DNA of 64,000 bases from Arcobacter ellisii (GCF_003544915.1 NZ_CP032097.1:62001-126000), one strand, 5' to 3'. Positions 43,150 through 53,700 are shown, counted from the stretch's first letter. Notes: generated from the letters alone by a model not told the origin. A program made the numbers and translations.

Positions 43150-44232
43150 ATGGCAAAAGAAGAATTACCATCTATATATGATTACACATTAGATGAATTA
43201 AAAGAAAAATTAAAACCATCATTTAGAGCAAAGCAAGTTTATAATTGGCTTTACAAAAAGTATGCTAGTTCGTATGATGATATGAAAAACTTACCAAATG
43301 AATTAAAAGAAGATTTAAAAGCAAACTATCCAATAGATATTATGCAAATTGTAAAGAAAGAGCAGAGTCGTGATGGAAGTATTAAATATCTTTTTAAATT
43401 AAGAGATAACCATACTGTTGAAGCAGTTTTACTTTTAATGAAAGATAAAAAGATAGATGAAGATGGACAAATTGTAAGAAGTGAGAAATATACTGTTTGT
43501 ATTTCTTCTCAAGTTGGCTGTAAAGTTGGCTGTAGTTTTTGTTTAACTGCAAAAGGTGGATTTGTAAGAAATCTTACAGTTGGAGAGTATATTGCTCAAA
43601 TTGTAAATATCAAAAGAGATAATAATATTGCTGAAAATAAAGCTTTAAATATCGTTTATATGGGAATGGGTGAACCACTTGATAACTTTGATAACTTTAC
43701 TAAAGCAGTAGAAATTTTTTCTGAACTTGATGGTTTAGCAATAAGTAGACGAAGACAAACAGTTTCAACTTCAGGAATTGCAAGTAAAATTAAAAAACTT
43801 GGTGAAAAAGATTTACAAATCCAATTAGCAATTTCACTTCATGCTGTTGATGATGAGTTAAGAAGTGAATTAATACCTATGAATAAAGCTTATAACATTG
43901 CTTCAATTATTGAAGCTGTTAAGGCTTTTCCTGTGGATACAAGAAAAAAAGTTATGTTTGAATATTTAGTAATAAAAGATAAAAATGATTCAATAGAAGC
44001 AGCTAGAAAACTTGTTAGTTTATTAAACGGTATTCAAGCAAAAGTAAATTTAATATACTTTAATCCATATCCAGGAACTACATATCAGCGACCTGTTGAA
44101 GAAGATATGTTAAGATTCAAAGATTTTTTAAACCAAAAAGGTGTAATCTGTACAATCAGAGAGTCAAAAGGGCTTGATATATCTGCTGCTTGTGGGCAAT
44201 TAAAAGAAAAGGAAGCAAATGGGAATTCTTGA
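43150..44232 (+). CDS. rlmN: Dual-specificity 23S rRNA/tRNA adenine C2-methyltransferase
   Basis: 360 residues. Radical SAM cluster motif [12 protein letters not shown] (CxxxCxxC) in the middle, [11 protein letters not shown], and the C-terminal Cys in SAACGQL that receives the methyl group. Methylates A2503 of 23S rRNA and A37 of tRNAs. Confidence 0.97.
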   Translation: MAKEELPSIYDYTLDELKEKLKPSFRAKQVYNWLYKKYASSYDDMKNLPNELKEDLKANYPIDIMQIVKKEQSRDGSIKYLFKLRDNHTVEAVLLLMKDKKIDEDGQIVRSEKYTVCISSQVGCKVGCSFCLTAKGGFVRNLTVGEYIAQIVNIKRDNNIAENKALNIVYMGMGEPLDNFDNFTKAVEIFSELDGLAISRRRQTVSTSGIASKIKKLGEKDLQIQLAISLHAVDDELRSELIPMNKAYNIASIIEAVKAFPVDTRKKVMFEYLVIKDKNDSIEAARKLVSLLNGIQAKVNLIYFNPYPGTTYQRPVEEDMLRFKDFLNQKGVICTIRESKGLDISAACGQLKEKEANGNS

Positions 44233-44317
44233 AATATCTTTATTGATTTTTATAGCAATAGTAGTGATTGTAACGGGTGTAGGATTTTATATACAAAATA
44301 AAAAAGAGGAGAAATAA
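44219..44317 (+). CDS. 32-residue single-helix membrane protein
   Basis: A complete small gene whose ATG lies inside the end of rlmN (14-base overlap) with AAAAGGA upstream. It encodes [18 protein letters not shown] and continues as a hydrophobic helix followed by a basic/acidic tail (QNKKEEK). Position, coupling and composition make it a real gene; I recall a 'small hydrophobic protein' gene after rlmN in Campylobacter jejuni. Likely a membrane-inserted micropeptide of unknown role. The gltX ribosome binding site (AGAGGAG) is in its last codons. Confidence 0.65.
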   Translation: MGILEISLLIFIAIVVIVTGVGFYIQNKKEEK

Positions 44318-44322
44318 TATAA

Positions 44323-45732
44323 ATGGCAGTAACAAGATTTGCTCCAAGTCCAACTGGATATTTACATATTGGAGGATTAAGAACTTCATTATATAGTTAT
44401 TTATGGGCAAGAAAAACTGGTGGAGAATTTAGATTAAGAATCGAAGATACAGACTTAGCAAGAAATAGTGAAGAAGCAATGAAAGCAATTATAAATGCTT
44501 TTGAATGGGTTGGATTAAACTATGATGGTGAAGTTTTTTATCAATCAAAAAGAACAGATATTTATAAACAATATATTGATAAATTATTAGAAAATGGAAA
44601 TGCTTATAAATGTTATATGAGTAAAGAAGAACTGGATAGCTTAAGAGCAGCTCAAGAAGCAGCAAAACAAACACCAAGATATGATGGAACTTGGAGACCA
44701 GAAGTTGGAAAAGTATTACCAGAAATTCCAGCTGGAGTTGAACCTGTAATTAGAATAAAAGCCCCAACAACAGGAACAATAGAGTTTGATGATGGTGTAA
44801 AAGGTCATATGAAATTTGATGCTAATCAAGTTGATGATTATGTAATTGCAAGAAGTAATGGAATGCCAACATATAACTTTGTTGTTGCTATTGATGATGC
44901 ATTAATGGGAATGACAGATGTAATTAGAGGTGATGATCATTTATCAAATACACCAAAACAAATTGTTGTTTATAATGCCTTAGGATTTAAAGTTCCAAAA
45001 TTCTATCATGTACCAATGATTAACAATCCTGAAGGTAAAAAACTATCTAAAAGAGATGGTGCTATGGATGTTATGGATTATAAAAATCAAGGATATTTAC
45101 CAGAAGCTTTATTAAACTTTTTAGTAAGACTTGGTTGGTCAAATGGTGATCAAGAAATTTTTTCTATGGAAGAGATGTTAGAACTGTTTGATCCTTCAAA
45201 TATCAATAAATCAGCTTCTTCATATAATGCAGAAAAACTTTTATGGTTAAATAGTGAATATATTAAAGCTGTATCAAATGATAGATTAATAGAAGAGTTA
45301 AAATTCTTTGATTTAGATTTATCAAATCATCCAAAAAGAACAGAACTATTAGATTTAGGAAAACAAAGAGCACAAACTTTAGTTGATTTGAAAAAATCAA
45401 TTACAGATATTATTGATGTTCCAACTTATTATGAAGAAGCAGGAGTTAAAAAATTTGTTAAAGAAGATACAAAAGAATTTTTAGAAAAATATCTTGTTTT
45501 ATTAGAAAAAAATAGAGAAATTTTATATGATGTTGCAAAAATTGAAGAGATAACTAAACCATTTATTTCTGAATTAGGATTAAAATTCCCTCAATTATTT
45601 CAACCAATAAGAATCGCATTAACAGGTGGAACACAGGCTCCTTCGGTATATGACATAATTTCTATACTTGGATTTGACGAAGTTTCTACTAGATTAAACG
45701 AGGCTTTAAAAAGAAATTTTCAAAACTCTTGA
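44323..45732 (+). CDS. gltX: Glutamyl-tRNA synthetase
   Basis: 469 residues. HIGH-type motif YLHIGGLRTSLYS (residues 13-25) and KKLSKRDGA (KMSKS-type). The C-terminal helical anticodon-binding region has the LLWLNSEYIK segment. Many epsilonproteobacteria carry two GltX proteins with split tRNA specificity; which one this is cannot be told by eye. Confidence 0.97.
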   Translation: MAVTRFAPSPTGYLHIGGLRTSLYSYLWARKTGGEFRLRIEDTDLARNSEEAMKAIINAFEWVGLNYDGEVFYQSKRTDIYKQYIDKLLENGNAYKCYMSKEELDSLRAAQEAAKQTPRYDGTWRPEVGKVLPEIPAGVEPVIRIKAPTTGTIEFDDGVKGHMKFDANQVDDYVIARSNGMPTYNFVVAIDDALMGMTDVIRGDDHLSNTPKQIVVYNALGFKVPKFYHVPMINNPEGKKLSKRDGAMDVMDYKNQGYLPEALLNFLVRLGWSNGDQEIFSMEEMLELFDPSNINKSASSYNAEKLLWLNSEYIKAVSNDRLIEELKFFDLDLSNHPKRTELLDLGKQRAQTLVDLKKSITDIIDVPTYYEEAGVKKFVKEDTKEFLEKYLVLLEKNREILYDVAKIEEITKPFISELGLKFPQLFQPIRIALTGGTQAPSVYDIISILGFDEVSTRLNEALKRNFQNS

Positions 45733-45749
45733 TTATTTGAAAATAATCA
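45730..45749 (+). terminator. Hairpin at the end of gltX
   Basis: TGATTATT pairs with AATAATCA (8 bp) with loop TGAA, overlapping the stop codon; no T-tract follows, so it is a weak terminator or mRNA stabiliser. Confidence 0.4.
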
Positions 45750-45785
45750 GGCATAATGTTCTAACTTTTAAAAAGGATAGAATAG

Positions 45786-46052
45786 ATGAATATTTACGTA
45801 GGTAATTTATCATACAAAATGAATGATAAAGAGTTAGAAGGAATCTTCTCAAAGTTTGGTGCAGTGAAAAGTGCAAAAGTTATTATGGATAGAGAAACTG
45901 GAAAATCAAAAGGTTTCGGTTTTGTTGAAATGGCAGAAGCATCAGCTGGAAACCAAGCTATTGAAGCTTTAAATGGTAATGATTGCGAAGGTAGAACTTT
46001 AAGAGTTAACGAAGCAAAACCAAGAGAAGAAAGACCAAGAAGACAATTCTAA
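45786..46052 (+). CDS. RRM-domain RNA-binding protein
   Basis: 88 residues, a single RRM: RNP2 IYVGNLSYKM at the N-terminus, RNP1 KSKGFGFVEM in the middle, and a basic REERPRRQF tail. Such glycine-poor bacterial RRM proteins are abundant small RNA binders, often cold-induced; role here inferred. Confidence 0.92.
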   Translation: MNIYVGNLSYKMNDKELEGIFSKFGAVKSAKVIMDRETGKSKGFGFVEMAEASAGNQAIEALNGNDCEGRTLRVNEAKPREERPRRQF

Positions 46053-46054
46053 TT

Positions 46055-46086
46055 AAGTTTATGTAGTGCTTTTGCACTACAAACTT
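46055..46086 (+). terminator. Terminator hairpin of the RRM gene
   Basis: GTAGTGC-TTTT-GCACTAC, extended by AAGTTT/AAACTT across a two-base bulge, starts two bases after the stop codon. It lacks a long T-tract. A second perfect 9-bp hairpin (TTAACTTTT/AAAAGTTAA) follows at 46099-46119. Confidence 0.6.
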
Positions 46087-46246
46087 TACAGCTTTAAATT
46101 AACTTTTATAAAAAGTTAATCATCCAAATCTATAAATTTAAGACTAATACTTCTATTCAAAGAACTAGTTTATATTTGTAGATACTAATAGATTAGTTAT
46201 TGTAGGAGTTTTAGTATACCCTACTTCCCAAATTTTGATTAAAATT

Positions 46247-46252
46247 TATAAT
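46247..46252 (+). promoter_or_regulatory. Candidate -10 box of the efflux-linked two-component genes
   Basis: TATAAT in ATTTATAATAC, 24 bases before the ATG at 46276; the rest of the 220-base gap before it holds two hairpins and no ORF. Confidence 0.45.
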
Positions 46253-46275
46253 ACAATTCAGACTTAAGGATTTGT

Positions 46276-46938
46276 ATGAAAATTTTGTTGCTTGAAGATG
46301 ATTTTATTTTAAACGAGATAATTGAAGAACATTTAGTTTCACAAAACTATGAAGTTGTTACAACTTATAATGGAAATGAAGCCCAAGAACTTTTATATTC
46401 TCAAACTTTTGACTTATTACTTTTAGATGTAAATGTTCCCGATATAAATGGTTTTGAACTTTTAAGTGATTTAAGAGTTCAAAACATTAAAACTCCAGCA
46501 ATATTTATAACTTCACTAAATATGGCAGATGATATGCAAAAAGGTTTTGATAGTGGTTGTGATGACTATATTAAAAAGCCCTTTGAATTAAAAGAGCTTG
46601 ATTTACGTATAAACAACTTAAAAAGACTTTTTAATATTTATCCCTTAACTTTAATAAATATTTCACAAAATGTTAATCTTGACACCCAAAATCTTATGAT
46701 TATAAAAGATGAAGAAAAAATTCATATTGCAAAAAAAGAGTGTGAGGTTTTACAATATTTGATAAATAACTCAACAAAAACAGTAAGTATTGAGGAACTT
46801 AGTCTAAATCTTTGGGCATATGAAGAAACACCAAATGCTTCAACAATTAGAACATATATTAAAAATTTGCGTAAAATTTTAGGGGAAGAACAAATCTTAA
46901 ATATACGAGGAGTTGGTTATAGATTTAACAAAAAGTGA
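46276..46938 (+). CDS. OmpR-family response regulator (metal-efflux linked)
   Basis: 220 residues. Receiver domain with LLLEDDFILNE, phospho-acceptor Asp in LLLLDVNVPDINGFELL, the Lys in DDYIKKPFEL, and a winged-helix domain (about 130-219) with ASTIRTYIKNLRKIL and NIRGVGYRF. It is directly followed by its kinase and then the CusABC-like operon, so it is likely a CusR/CopR-type activator. Confidence 0.94.
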   Translation: MKILLLEDDFILNEIIEEHLVSQNYEVVTTYNGNEAQELLYSQTFDLLLLDVNVPDINGFELLSDLRVQNIKTPAIFITSLNMADDMQKGFDSGCDDYIKKPFELKELDLRINNLKRLFNIYPLTLINISQNVNLDTQNLMIIKDEEKIHIAKKECEVLQYLINNSTKTVSIEELSLNLWAYEETPNASTIRTYIKNLRKILGEEQILNIRGVGYRFNKK

Positions 46939-48067
46939 AAAAATTACTTTCTTTAGATTTCTATTTTTATATTTAGGTTCTTCATTAATTTTGATGTTAA
47001 TTACAACATTTTTTTACTATCAAAATGAAAAAACTTTATTTATTGATTTAATAAAATCAAATATGCAAAATGTAACTTCAAAAATTTCAAATGAAGTAAT
47101 TGTATCCCATATGATGGGTACAAAGTTTGAAAAAGAAAAATATCTAAATTCAAAAGAGTACAAAATATCATTTTATGATAAAAATAAAGAGCTAATTTAT
47201 GGTAATTTTAATGAAAAAGTAGATTTTAGCCAGAAATTTATCTTTGATGAGAAATCATTAATTTTAGTTGATAATTCAACAGTTGGACATCTTGGAATTG
47301 AGTATATTGTTTTAAAAGATATTAGTTTAGAAGTAAAAATTTATGAGTTAAAAGTATCTATAATTTTAATTTTTTTAGGTTTTTATTTTTTGGTTACAAT
47401 AATTGGTTTTTATCTTGCAAAGCTATTTTTAAAGCCAATAAAAGATGAAAGAATAAAGTTAAATAATTTCATAAAAGATACAACACATGAGTTAAATACT
47501 CCAATAAGTGCAATTATGATGTCAACAGAAAGTGAAAATTTATCTTTAAAACAAATAGAAAGAATAAAACTAAGTGCTAAAAGAATAAGTGAAATTTATA
47601 AAGATTTAACTTATATATTTTTAGAAAATAAAGAGATAAAAAAAGAGAAAAAAGAGCTGGATTTATCTTTGATTATAAAAGAACAGATTGATAATTTTGA
47701 ACCTTTATTTTTGAAAAAAAAGATTGAAGTTTTAACAAATTTAGAAACAACAATTTATAAAATAGATAAAGATGATTTTATTAGATTATTTAACAATCTT
47801 TTTTCAAATGCCATAAAATATAATAAAATTAATGGAAAAATTGAAATAACATTAAAAAACAGAGTTTTATCTGTAAAAGATAATGGAATAGGAATAAAAA
47901 AAGATAAATTAAAAGATATTTATAAAAGATATTATAGAGCAACAAGCCAAAATGGTGGTTTTGGTTTAGGTCTAAATATCGTAAATATGATATGTAAAAG
48001 TTATAACATAAAAATTGAAGTTAGTTCTATAGAAAAAGAAGGAACAATTTTTAAACTATATTTTTAA
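46913..48067 (+). CDS. Sensor histidine kinase (metal-efflux linked)
   Basis: 384 residues. Two transmembrane helices (about 10-30 and 145-168) bracket a periplasmic loop of some 110 residues with MMGTKFEKE; then a HisKA domain with KDTTHELNTPISAIMMS, N-box NNLFSNAIKYNK and G-box GGFGLGLNIVNM. The 5' end overlaps the regulator by 26 bases; only TTG (46913) is a standard start, but the GAGGAG box at 46907-46912 touches it, so initiation may be at a later codon such as ATA at 46919. Confidence 0.88.
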   Translation: MVIDLTKSEKITFFRFLFLYLGSSLILMLITTFFYYQNEKTLFIDLIKSNMQNVTSKISNEVIVSHMMGTKFEKEKYLNSKEYKISFYDKNKELIYGNFNEKVDFSQKFIFDEKSLILVDNSTVGHLGIEYIVLKDISLEVKIYELKVSIILIFLGFYFLVTIIGFYLAKLFLKPIKDERIKLNNFIKDTTHELNTPISAIMMSTESENLSLKQIERIKLSAKRISEIYKDLTYIFLENKEIKKEKKELDLSLIIKEQIDNFEPLFLKKKIEVLTNLETTIYKIDKDDFIRLFNNLFSNAIKYNKINGKIEITLKNRVLSVKDNGIGIKKDKLKDIYKRYYRATSQNGGFGLGLNIVNMICKSYNIKIEVSSIEKEGTIFKLYF

Positions 48068-48070
48068 CTC

Positions 48071-48088
48071 CACACAAACTGCACACAA
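48071..48088. promoter_or_regulatory. 11-bp-phased direct repeat before the efflux operon
   Basis: CACACAA occurs at 48071-48077 and again at 48082-48088, an 11-base period. It lies just upstream of a TAAGAT -10 box (48096-48101), at the -35 position, as expected for activation by an OmpR-family regulator. Confidence 0.5.
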
Positions 48089-48095
48089 TATTTGA

Positions 48096-48101
48096 TAAGA
48101 T
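48096..48101 (+). promoter_or_regulatory. Candidate -10 box of the CusABC-like operon
   Basis: TAAGAT, 30 bases before the ATG of the FixH/YtkA-like gene, preceded by the paired CACACAA repeats instead of a -35 box. Confidence 0.4.
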
Positions 48102-48130
48102 TTTTTCATAAATATTTCAAGGAGAAAATT

Positions 48131-48514
48131 ATGAAAAATCTTTTCAAAACAATTCTAACTTTAGTTTTAGCATTAAACTTTTTAAATGCAGAACCAATAA
48201 ATCAAAATGGTGAAAAAGATGGTTACAATGTTACTTTAACTAGTGAAAAATCACTTGTTGTTGGAGATAATGATTTTGTAATTAAGTTAGCAAAAGATGA
48301 AAAAACTATAACAACAGCAAAAGTTAAAATAAAATTTTTTATGCCAGAAATGCCAGGAATGCCTTATATGGAATATGAAGGAAAAGCTGAGTTAGTTGAT
48401 GGTGTTTATAGAACAAAAATCAATTTTTCTATGGCTGGAACATGGCAATATCAACTTAAATTTAAAACAGATGATGATGTTGTTCATACAATTAGAGGAA
48501 GCGTAAATATCTAA
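48131..48514 (+). CDS. Periplasmic FixH/YtkA-like protein with Met-rich loop
   Basis: 127 residues with a signal peptide (1-20, ending LNAEP). The remainder is a YtkA/FixH-like immunoglobulin-type domain; a loop FFMPEMPGMPYMEYEG gives Met every third residue (MxxMxxMxxM), a pattern typical of copper(I) or silver(I) ligands. I chose the ATG at 48131, with AAGGAG upstream, instead of the upstream in-frame ATG. It overlaps the TolC-like gene by one base. A copper chaperone role analogous to CusF is inferred. Confidence 0.8.
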   Translation: MKNLFKTILTLVLALNFLNAEPINQNGEKDGYNVTLTSEKSLVVGDNDFVIKLAKDEKTITTAKVKIKFFMPEMPGMPYMEYEGKAELVDGVYRTKINFSMAGTWQYQLKFKTDDDVVHTIRGSVNI

Positions 48515-49710
48515 TGTTAAAAATAATTCTAACTTCATCTTTAACTTTATCACTTTTAAGTGCAATTTCAATTGATGAATTAGTTAATTCTACATTTGAA
48601 AATAGTTATGATTTAAAAAGTGTGGAAAAATCCATAGAGGTTGCTAATCATCAAATTTCAATAGCAAAAAAATGGCAGAATCCAATATTGTCTATGGGAA
48701 TAAATGATTTATGGATAAATGATTTTAGTTCACGAAATAAAGAGGCAATGCAAGCCTCTTTTATAGGGATTTCACAAGTGATTCCAACAGGAGATAAACT
48801 TGAAATTAAAGAAAAAATTGCTTCAAAAGAGAAAAATATAAAGTTTTATGATTTTGAAGATAAGAAGTTAGAACTTGAATCAAAAATAAATGAGTTAGTT
48901 TATAATATTTTATTAGCTGAAGAAAAATATAGACTTTTGGAAAAGTTTGAAAAAAATCTAGAAAAACTTGAGAGTTTATATGGTTCTTTGTATAAATATC
49001 AAAAAGCAACACAAAATGAGATAATAAATTCTCAAATTTCAACAGTTGAGTTGAAAATACAAAAACAAAATCTAAAAAATCTAATAGATAATTCTTACTT
49101 AAAATTAGAACAAATAACATATACAAAAATAGATAAAATTGATGAGAAATTAGAGATAAAAAAAGTTGATTTATTAATTGAAAATTCTTCTCATCCAAAA
49201 TTTAAAAGTTTAGAAGAGAATTCATCAAAACAACAAAGTATAGCTGAATTAGAAAGAGCAAAAAAGATTCCAGATGTTCAAGTAAGTTTGGCATATTTTC
49301 AAAGGGATGACAAGTTTACAGATTACGTAAATATGGCTGTTTCTATTCCTCTTCCAATTTATGATACAGAAAATGTTACAAGAGTTCAGGCAAAAATGAG
49401 TGCTAATGAAACTAATGATAAATTAGAACAATTAAAACATAACTTTGATATTCAATCAAAGATTCTTAAAAATAATCTAAATAATGCTTATGAAAATTAC
49501 AATTTGATTGGTCAAAAGATAATTCCTTTAAAAGAAAAAATACAAAAAAATATTGAAACATTTAACACTTTTGATGATGTAAAACCTCAAGAGAGTATTA
49601 AAAATCTAAATGAGTTAATCACTTATCAAATAAAAGCAATTGATGAACAACAAAAATATTATGAAGCCTATTCAGGATTAATTTATTACTCAAATAAAGG
49701 TATAAAATGA
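48514..49710 (+). CDS. TolC-family outer-membrane channel protein
   Basis: 398 residues with a signal peptide (1-16). Two long helical coiled-coil halves (about 60-180 and 230-390) with the typical ISIAKKWQNPILSMG and AKKIPDVQVSLAYFQRDD stretch. It forms the outer-membrane exit of the RND pump (CusC role). Overlaps the adaptor gene by four bases (ATGA). Confidence 0.88.
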   Translation: MLKIILTSSLTLSLLSAISIDELVNSTFENSYDLKSVEKSIEVANHQISIAKKWQNPILSMGINDLWINDFSSRNKEAMQASFIGISQVIPTGDKLEIKEKIASKEKNIKFYDFEDKKLELESKINELVYNILLAEEKYRLLEKFEKNLEKLESLYGSLYKYQKATQNEIINSQISTVELKIQKQNLKNLIDNSYLKLEQITYTKIDKIDEKLEIKKVDLLIENSSHPKFKSLEENSSKQQSIAELERAKKIPDVQVSLAYFQRDDKFTDYVNMAVSIPLPIYDTENVTRVQAKMSANETNDKLEQLKHNFDIQSKILKNNLNNAYENYNLIGQKIIPLKEKIQKNIETFNTFDDVKPQESIKNLNELITYQIKAIDEQQKYYEAYSGLIYYSNKGIK

Positions 49711-50711
49711 TTAAAAAATTACTTATAATCACCCTATTTCTAACTACTGTATTAAATGCTCAAATTATTGATGCAAAACAACTATTTAATAAAAAAATTG
49801 TAAAAGTAAAAAAAGAAGAAGTTATTGAAAATAAAAGTTTTTATGGAATAACAAAGATTGATGAATCATCAATTGTTGATATTGTAAGTAGATTTGATGG
49901 TTATATTACAAATCTAAATGCCAATAAAACCTATATGAATATAAAAAAAGGAGATGTTTTATATTCAATTTATTCTGATGATATATTATCTATTCAAAAT
50001 GAGCTTCAAGTTGCAAAAGATATAAATAAAAATATCTATTCATCAACGCTTTTAAAGCTTGATAATTTTGATATATCAAAAGAGAATCAACAAAAAATTA
50101 AAGATGGAAAATTAAATAATAGTGGTTTTGTGGTTACTTCTCCTTTCAATGGAATTTTACTTCAAAAAAATATAAATAATAAAAGTGCAGTTAAAAAAGG
50201 AACTACCCTACTTCAATTAGGAAACCTTGATAAGATTTGGTTTGAAGCATCAATTTATCAAGAGGATTTGTCTTTTGTTAAAAAAGATAAAGAAGCAATG
50301 ATTTATATTGATGGATTAAATAAAATGATTAACTCAAAAGTTGATTTTATCTACCCTATTTTTGATGAAAAAAGTAAAACTGTAAATGTTAGATTTATTA
50401 TTGATAATGAAAATGGTGAGTTAATTCCAAGTATGTTTGGTAAGGTTGATATAAATATCAAAAAAGAGACTCTTTTAACTCTTCCAAAAACCGCTGTGTT
50501 AAAAAAAGCAAATAGTTTTTATGTATTTAAACCAACGTCAAATGATGAGTTTGAACCAGTGAAAATAAATGCAAAAAGAGTTGCTTCTAATAAATATCAA
50601 ATAATAAGTGGGCTTGAAGAGAACGATGAAGTTATTAATAACGCCCTATTCTTATTAGATTCAGATGCGGTTACTAATAATTTATATGAATCAGACAACG
50701 AAGATTGGTAA
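49707..50711 (+). CDS. RND efflux periplasmic adaptor subunit
   Basis: 334 residues. Signal peptide (1-18), then a short HlyD/CusB-type adaptor: lipoyl-like halves around FDGYITNLNANKTYMNIKKG and VVTSPFNGILLQKNINNKSA, a short alpha-hairpin, beta-barrel (LGNLDKIWFEASIYQEDL), and membrane-proximal domain. It lacks the long N-terminal Met-rich extension of E. coli CusB. It joins the RND pump to the outer-membrane channel. Confidence 0.88.
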   Translation: MIKKLLIITLFLTTVLNAQIIDAKQLFNKKIVKVKKEEVIENKSFYGITKIDESSIVDIVSRFDGYITNLNANKTYMNIKKGDVLYSIYSDDILSIQNELQVAKDINKNIYSSTLLKLDNFDISKENQQKIKDGKLNNSGFVVTSPFNGILLQKNINNKSAVKKGTTLLQLGNLDKIWFEASIYQEDLSFVKKDKEAMIYIDGLNKMINSKVDFIYPIFDEKSKTVNVRFIIDNENGELIPSMFGKVDINIKKETLLTLPKTAVLKKANSFYVFKPTSNDEFEPVKINAKRVASNKYQIISGLEENDEVINNALFLLDSDAVTNNLYESDNEDW

Positions 50712-50717
50712 AAAGTC

Positions 50718-53700
50718 ATGGTAGAAAATATAATTTCATATAGCGTAAGAAATAAATTTTTAGTTCTATTTTTTATTTTTATATTAACACTTGGTTCTTT
50801 TTGGGCTGTAAAAAACACAAGTTTAGATGCCTTACCTGATTTATCTCCTCCTCAAGTAATAGTTCAAGTTGAATGGAGTGGACAAAGTCCAAAAACAATT
50901 GAAGAACAAATCTCTTATCCATTGATTTCAAGTTTGATGAGTTTGCCAAATATTGAAACTGTTCGTGCAATGAGTTCATTTTCAAATGCAATGATATATA
51001 TTATTTTTAAAGATGGAACAGATTTATATGATTCAAGAAGTAGAATTTTAGAACAATTATCTACACTTCAAGGAACATTTCCAGAGGGGTCATCTGTTCA
51101 AATAGGTCCAGATGCAACAGGAGTTGGTTGGGCTTATGAATATGCATTAAAATCAAAAACAAAAAGTTTAGAAGAACTTAGAACTTTACAAGATTATTAT
51201 TATAAATTTGCCCTACTTGGAGTTGATGGAGTTAGTGAAATTGCATCAATTGGTGGGTATATAAAAAATTATGAAATAACTCTAAATCAAGACAAATTAG
51301 TTCAATATGATTTGAGTATTGATGAAATTAAAAAAGTATTACAAGCAAACAATAGCGATACTGGTGGAAGAATAATTTTAGAAAATGGATATGAACATAT
51401 TATAACTGCTCGTGGTTACTTAAAATCAGTTGTGGATATTGAAAATATTACAATCAAAACTTTAAATAATACACCACTAAAAATAAAAGATATTGCAACT
51501 GTTAATATCACTTCAACAAATAGAAGAGGAATGGCTGATTTAGATGGTGAAGGTGAAACAGTTGGAGGAATAGTAGTAGTTAGATTTGGTGAAAATCCAT
51601 ATAAAGTAATAAATGCAGTTAAAGAAAAACTAAAAACTCTAAATGTTCCTGATGTTGAAGTTGTTGAAGTTTATGATAGAAGTTCTTTGATTGATAAAGC
51701 TATAGATACATTAAAAAGAACATTGGTTGAAGAATCAATCATTGTTATGATTATTGCTGGATTATTTTTATTTCATTTTAGAAGTGCATTAATTATCATC
51801 ATAACTTTACCAATTACCGTTTTAATTAGTTTTTTACTAATGAAAGCTTTTGGTATAGGTTCAAATATAATGAGTTTAGGTGGAATTGCTATTGCAATTG
51901 GAGCAATGGTTGATGCAACTATTGTAATGGTTGAAAATGCTCATAAACATCTACAAGGAAAAGAAAATATTTCAAAAGAAGAAAGAGTAAGTATCATAAT
52001 TGAATCAGCTAAACAAGTAGGACGTCCAATATTTTTTGCATTAATACTTGTTGTAGTCTCTTTTTTACCAATCTTTGCTTTAAGTGGTCAAGAAGGAAGA
52101 CTATTTTCTCCTTTAGCATTTACAAAATCATTTGCAATGATGTGTGGAGCAATTTTATCAATAACATTAGTACCTATTTTGATGATATTTTTGATAAAAG
52201 GGAAAATATTAAAAGAGGAAGAAAATTTATTAAATAGATTTTTTATAAAACTTTATTCACCACTTTTACATCTTTCTTTAAAATTGAAATATCTAATAGT
52301 AGCAATATTTGTAGGAACTTTAGTTTTTGCTGTAACAGTTTATGAAAAGCAAAAATGGGAATTTATGCCTATGATGAATGAACAAACTTTTATGTATATG
52401 CCTGTAACTCCTTATGGAATTGGGATTGATTTAGCAAAAGAGTTAGCACAAAAAACAAATATGGTAATCAAATCATTTCCTGAAGTTGAAAGTTCATTTG
52501 CAAAAGTAGGGCGTGCTCAAACTGCAACAGATCCAGCACCACTTGCGATGATAGAAACAATAATTACTTTTAAACCACAAAATGAGTGGAGAGAAGGTAT
52601 GACATATAAAAAACTAATGGAAGAGATGGATAAAAATCTTCAAGTTAATGGACTTATAAATTCATGGACATATCCAATTCGTGGACGTATAGATATGCTT
52701 TTAACAGGAATTAGAACACCTTTAGGTATAAAACTATATGGAAATAATCACGAATTACTTGAAACTACAGCTTCAAAGATAGAACAAGCTTTAAAAAAAT
52801 ATGAAGGAACCTTATCTGTTTCAGCTGATAAAATGAATTCAGGATATTATTTGAATATTGAAATAAATGATGAAATGATTTCAAGATATGGAATAAGCAA
52901 AAAAGATGTATTAGAAGTAGTTTCATTAGGAGTAGGGGGAAGTCAAATTTCTACTTATTTAGATAAATTAGAACGATATCCTATAAGTTTAAGATTTGAA
53001 ACAACTCAAAGAGAAGATATAAAAGCTTTAGAAAATTTACAAATAAAAACAAAATTAGGTTATCAGCCATTAAGACTTTTTGCAGATTTAAAATATGAAG
53101 AAGGACCATCAGTTATAAAATCAGAAAAAGCATTAAATGTTAATTTTATTTATATTACACCAAAAGATGGCTTCTCTGCAAAACAATATAAAGATGAAGC
53201 AAATAAGATTTTAAAAGAGATAAAGTTACCAGATGGTTACTATTTTGAATGGGCAGGGCAAAGTGAATATTTAGAATCAGCAATGAAAAAGTTAACTTAT
53301 ATTATTCCAATTACTTTTATGATTATATTTATTTTAATCTATTTAGCTTTGAAAAATTTAACTTATACTTTTGTTATATTTTTTACACTTCCTTTTGCAT
53401 TAACTGGTGGAATATTCTATTTAGAATATCTAAATTTCAATATTTCTATTGCAGTTATTGTTGGATTTTTAGCTTTATTAGGTGTCGCAGCAGAGACTTC
53501 AATTGTAATGTTAGTTTATTTAGATGAAGCAATAAAAGAGTTTTATAAAAATAAAGAAGACTTTACAAATAATAATATTGTAGAAACTATATATAAAGGA
53601 GCAGTTTTGAGACTTCGTCCAAAACTTATGACTCTATTTAGTATTTTAGGAGGTTTGATTCCAATTATGTATATAAATGGCGTAGGAAGTGAAGTTATGC

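Noticed and set aside
46099-46119. A perfect 9-bp hairpin TTAACTTTT/AAAAGTTAA considered as a small RNA or attenuator.
   Set aside because: It is AT-only apart from one C-G pair and most simply is a second part of the RRM-gene terminator region.
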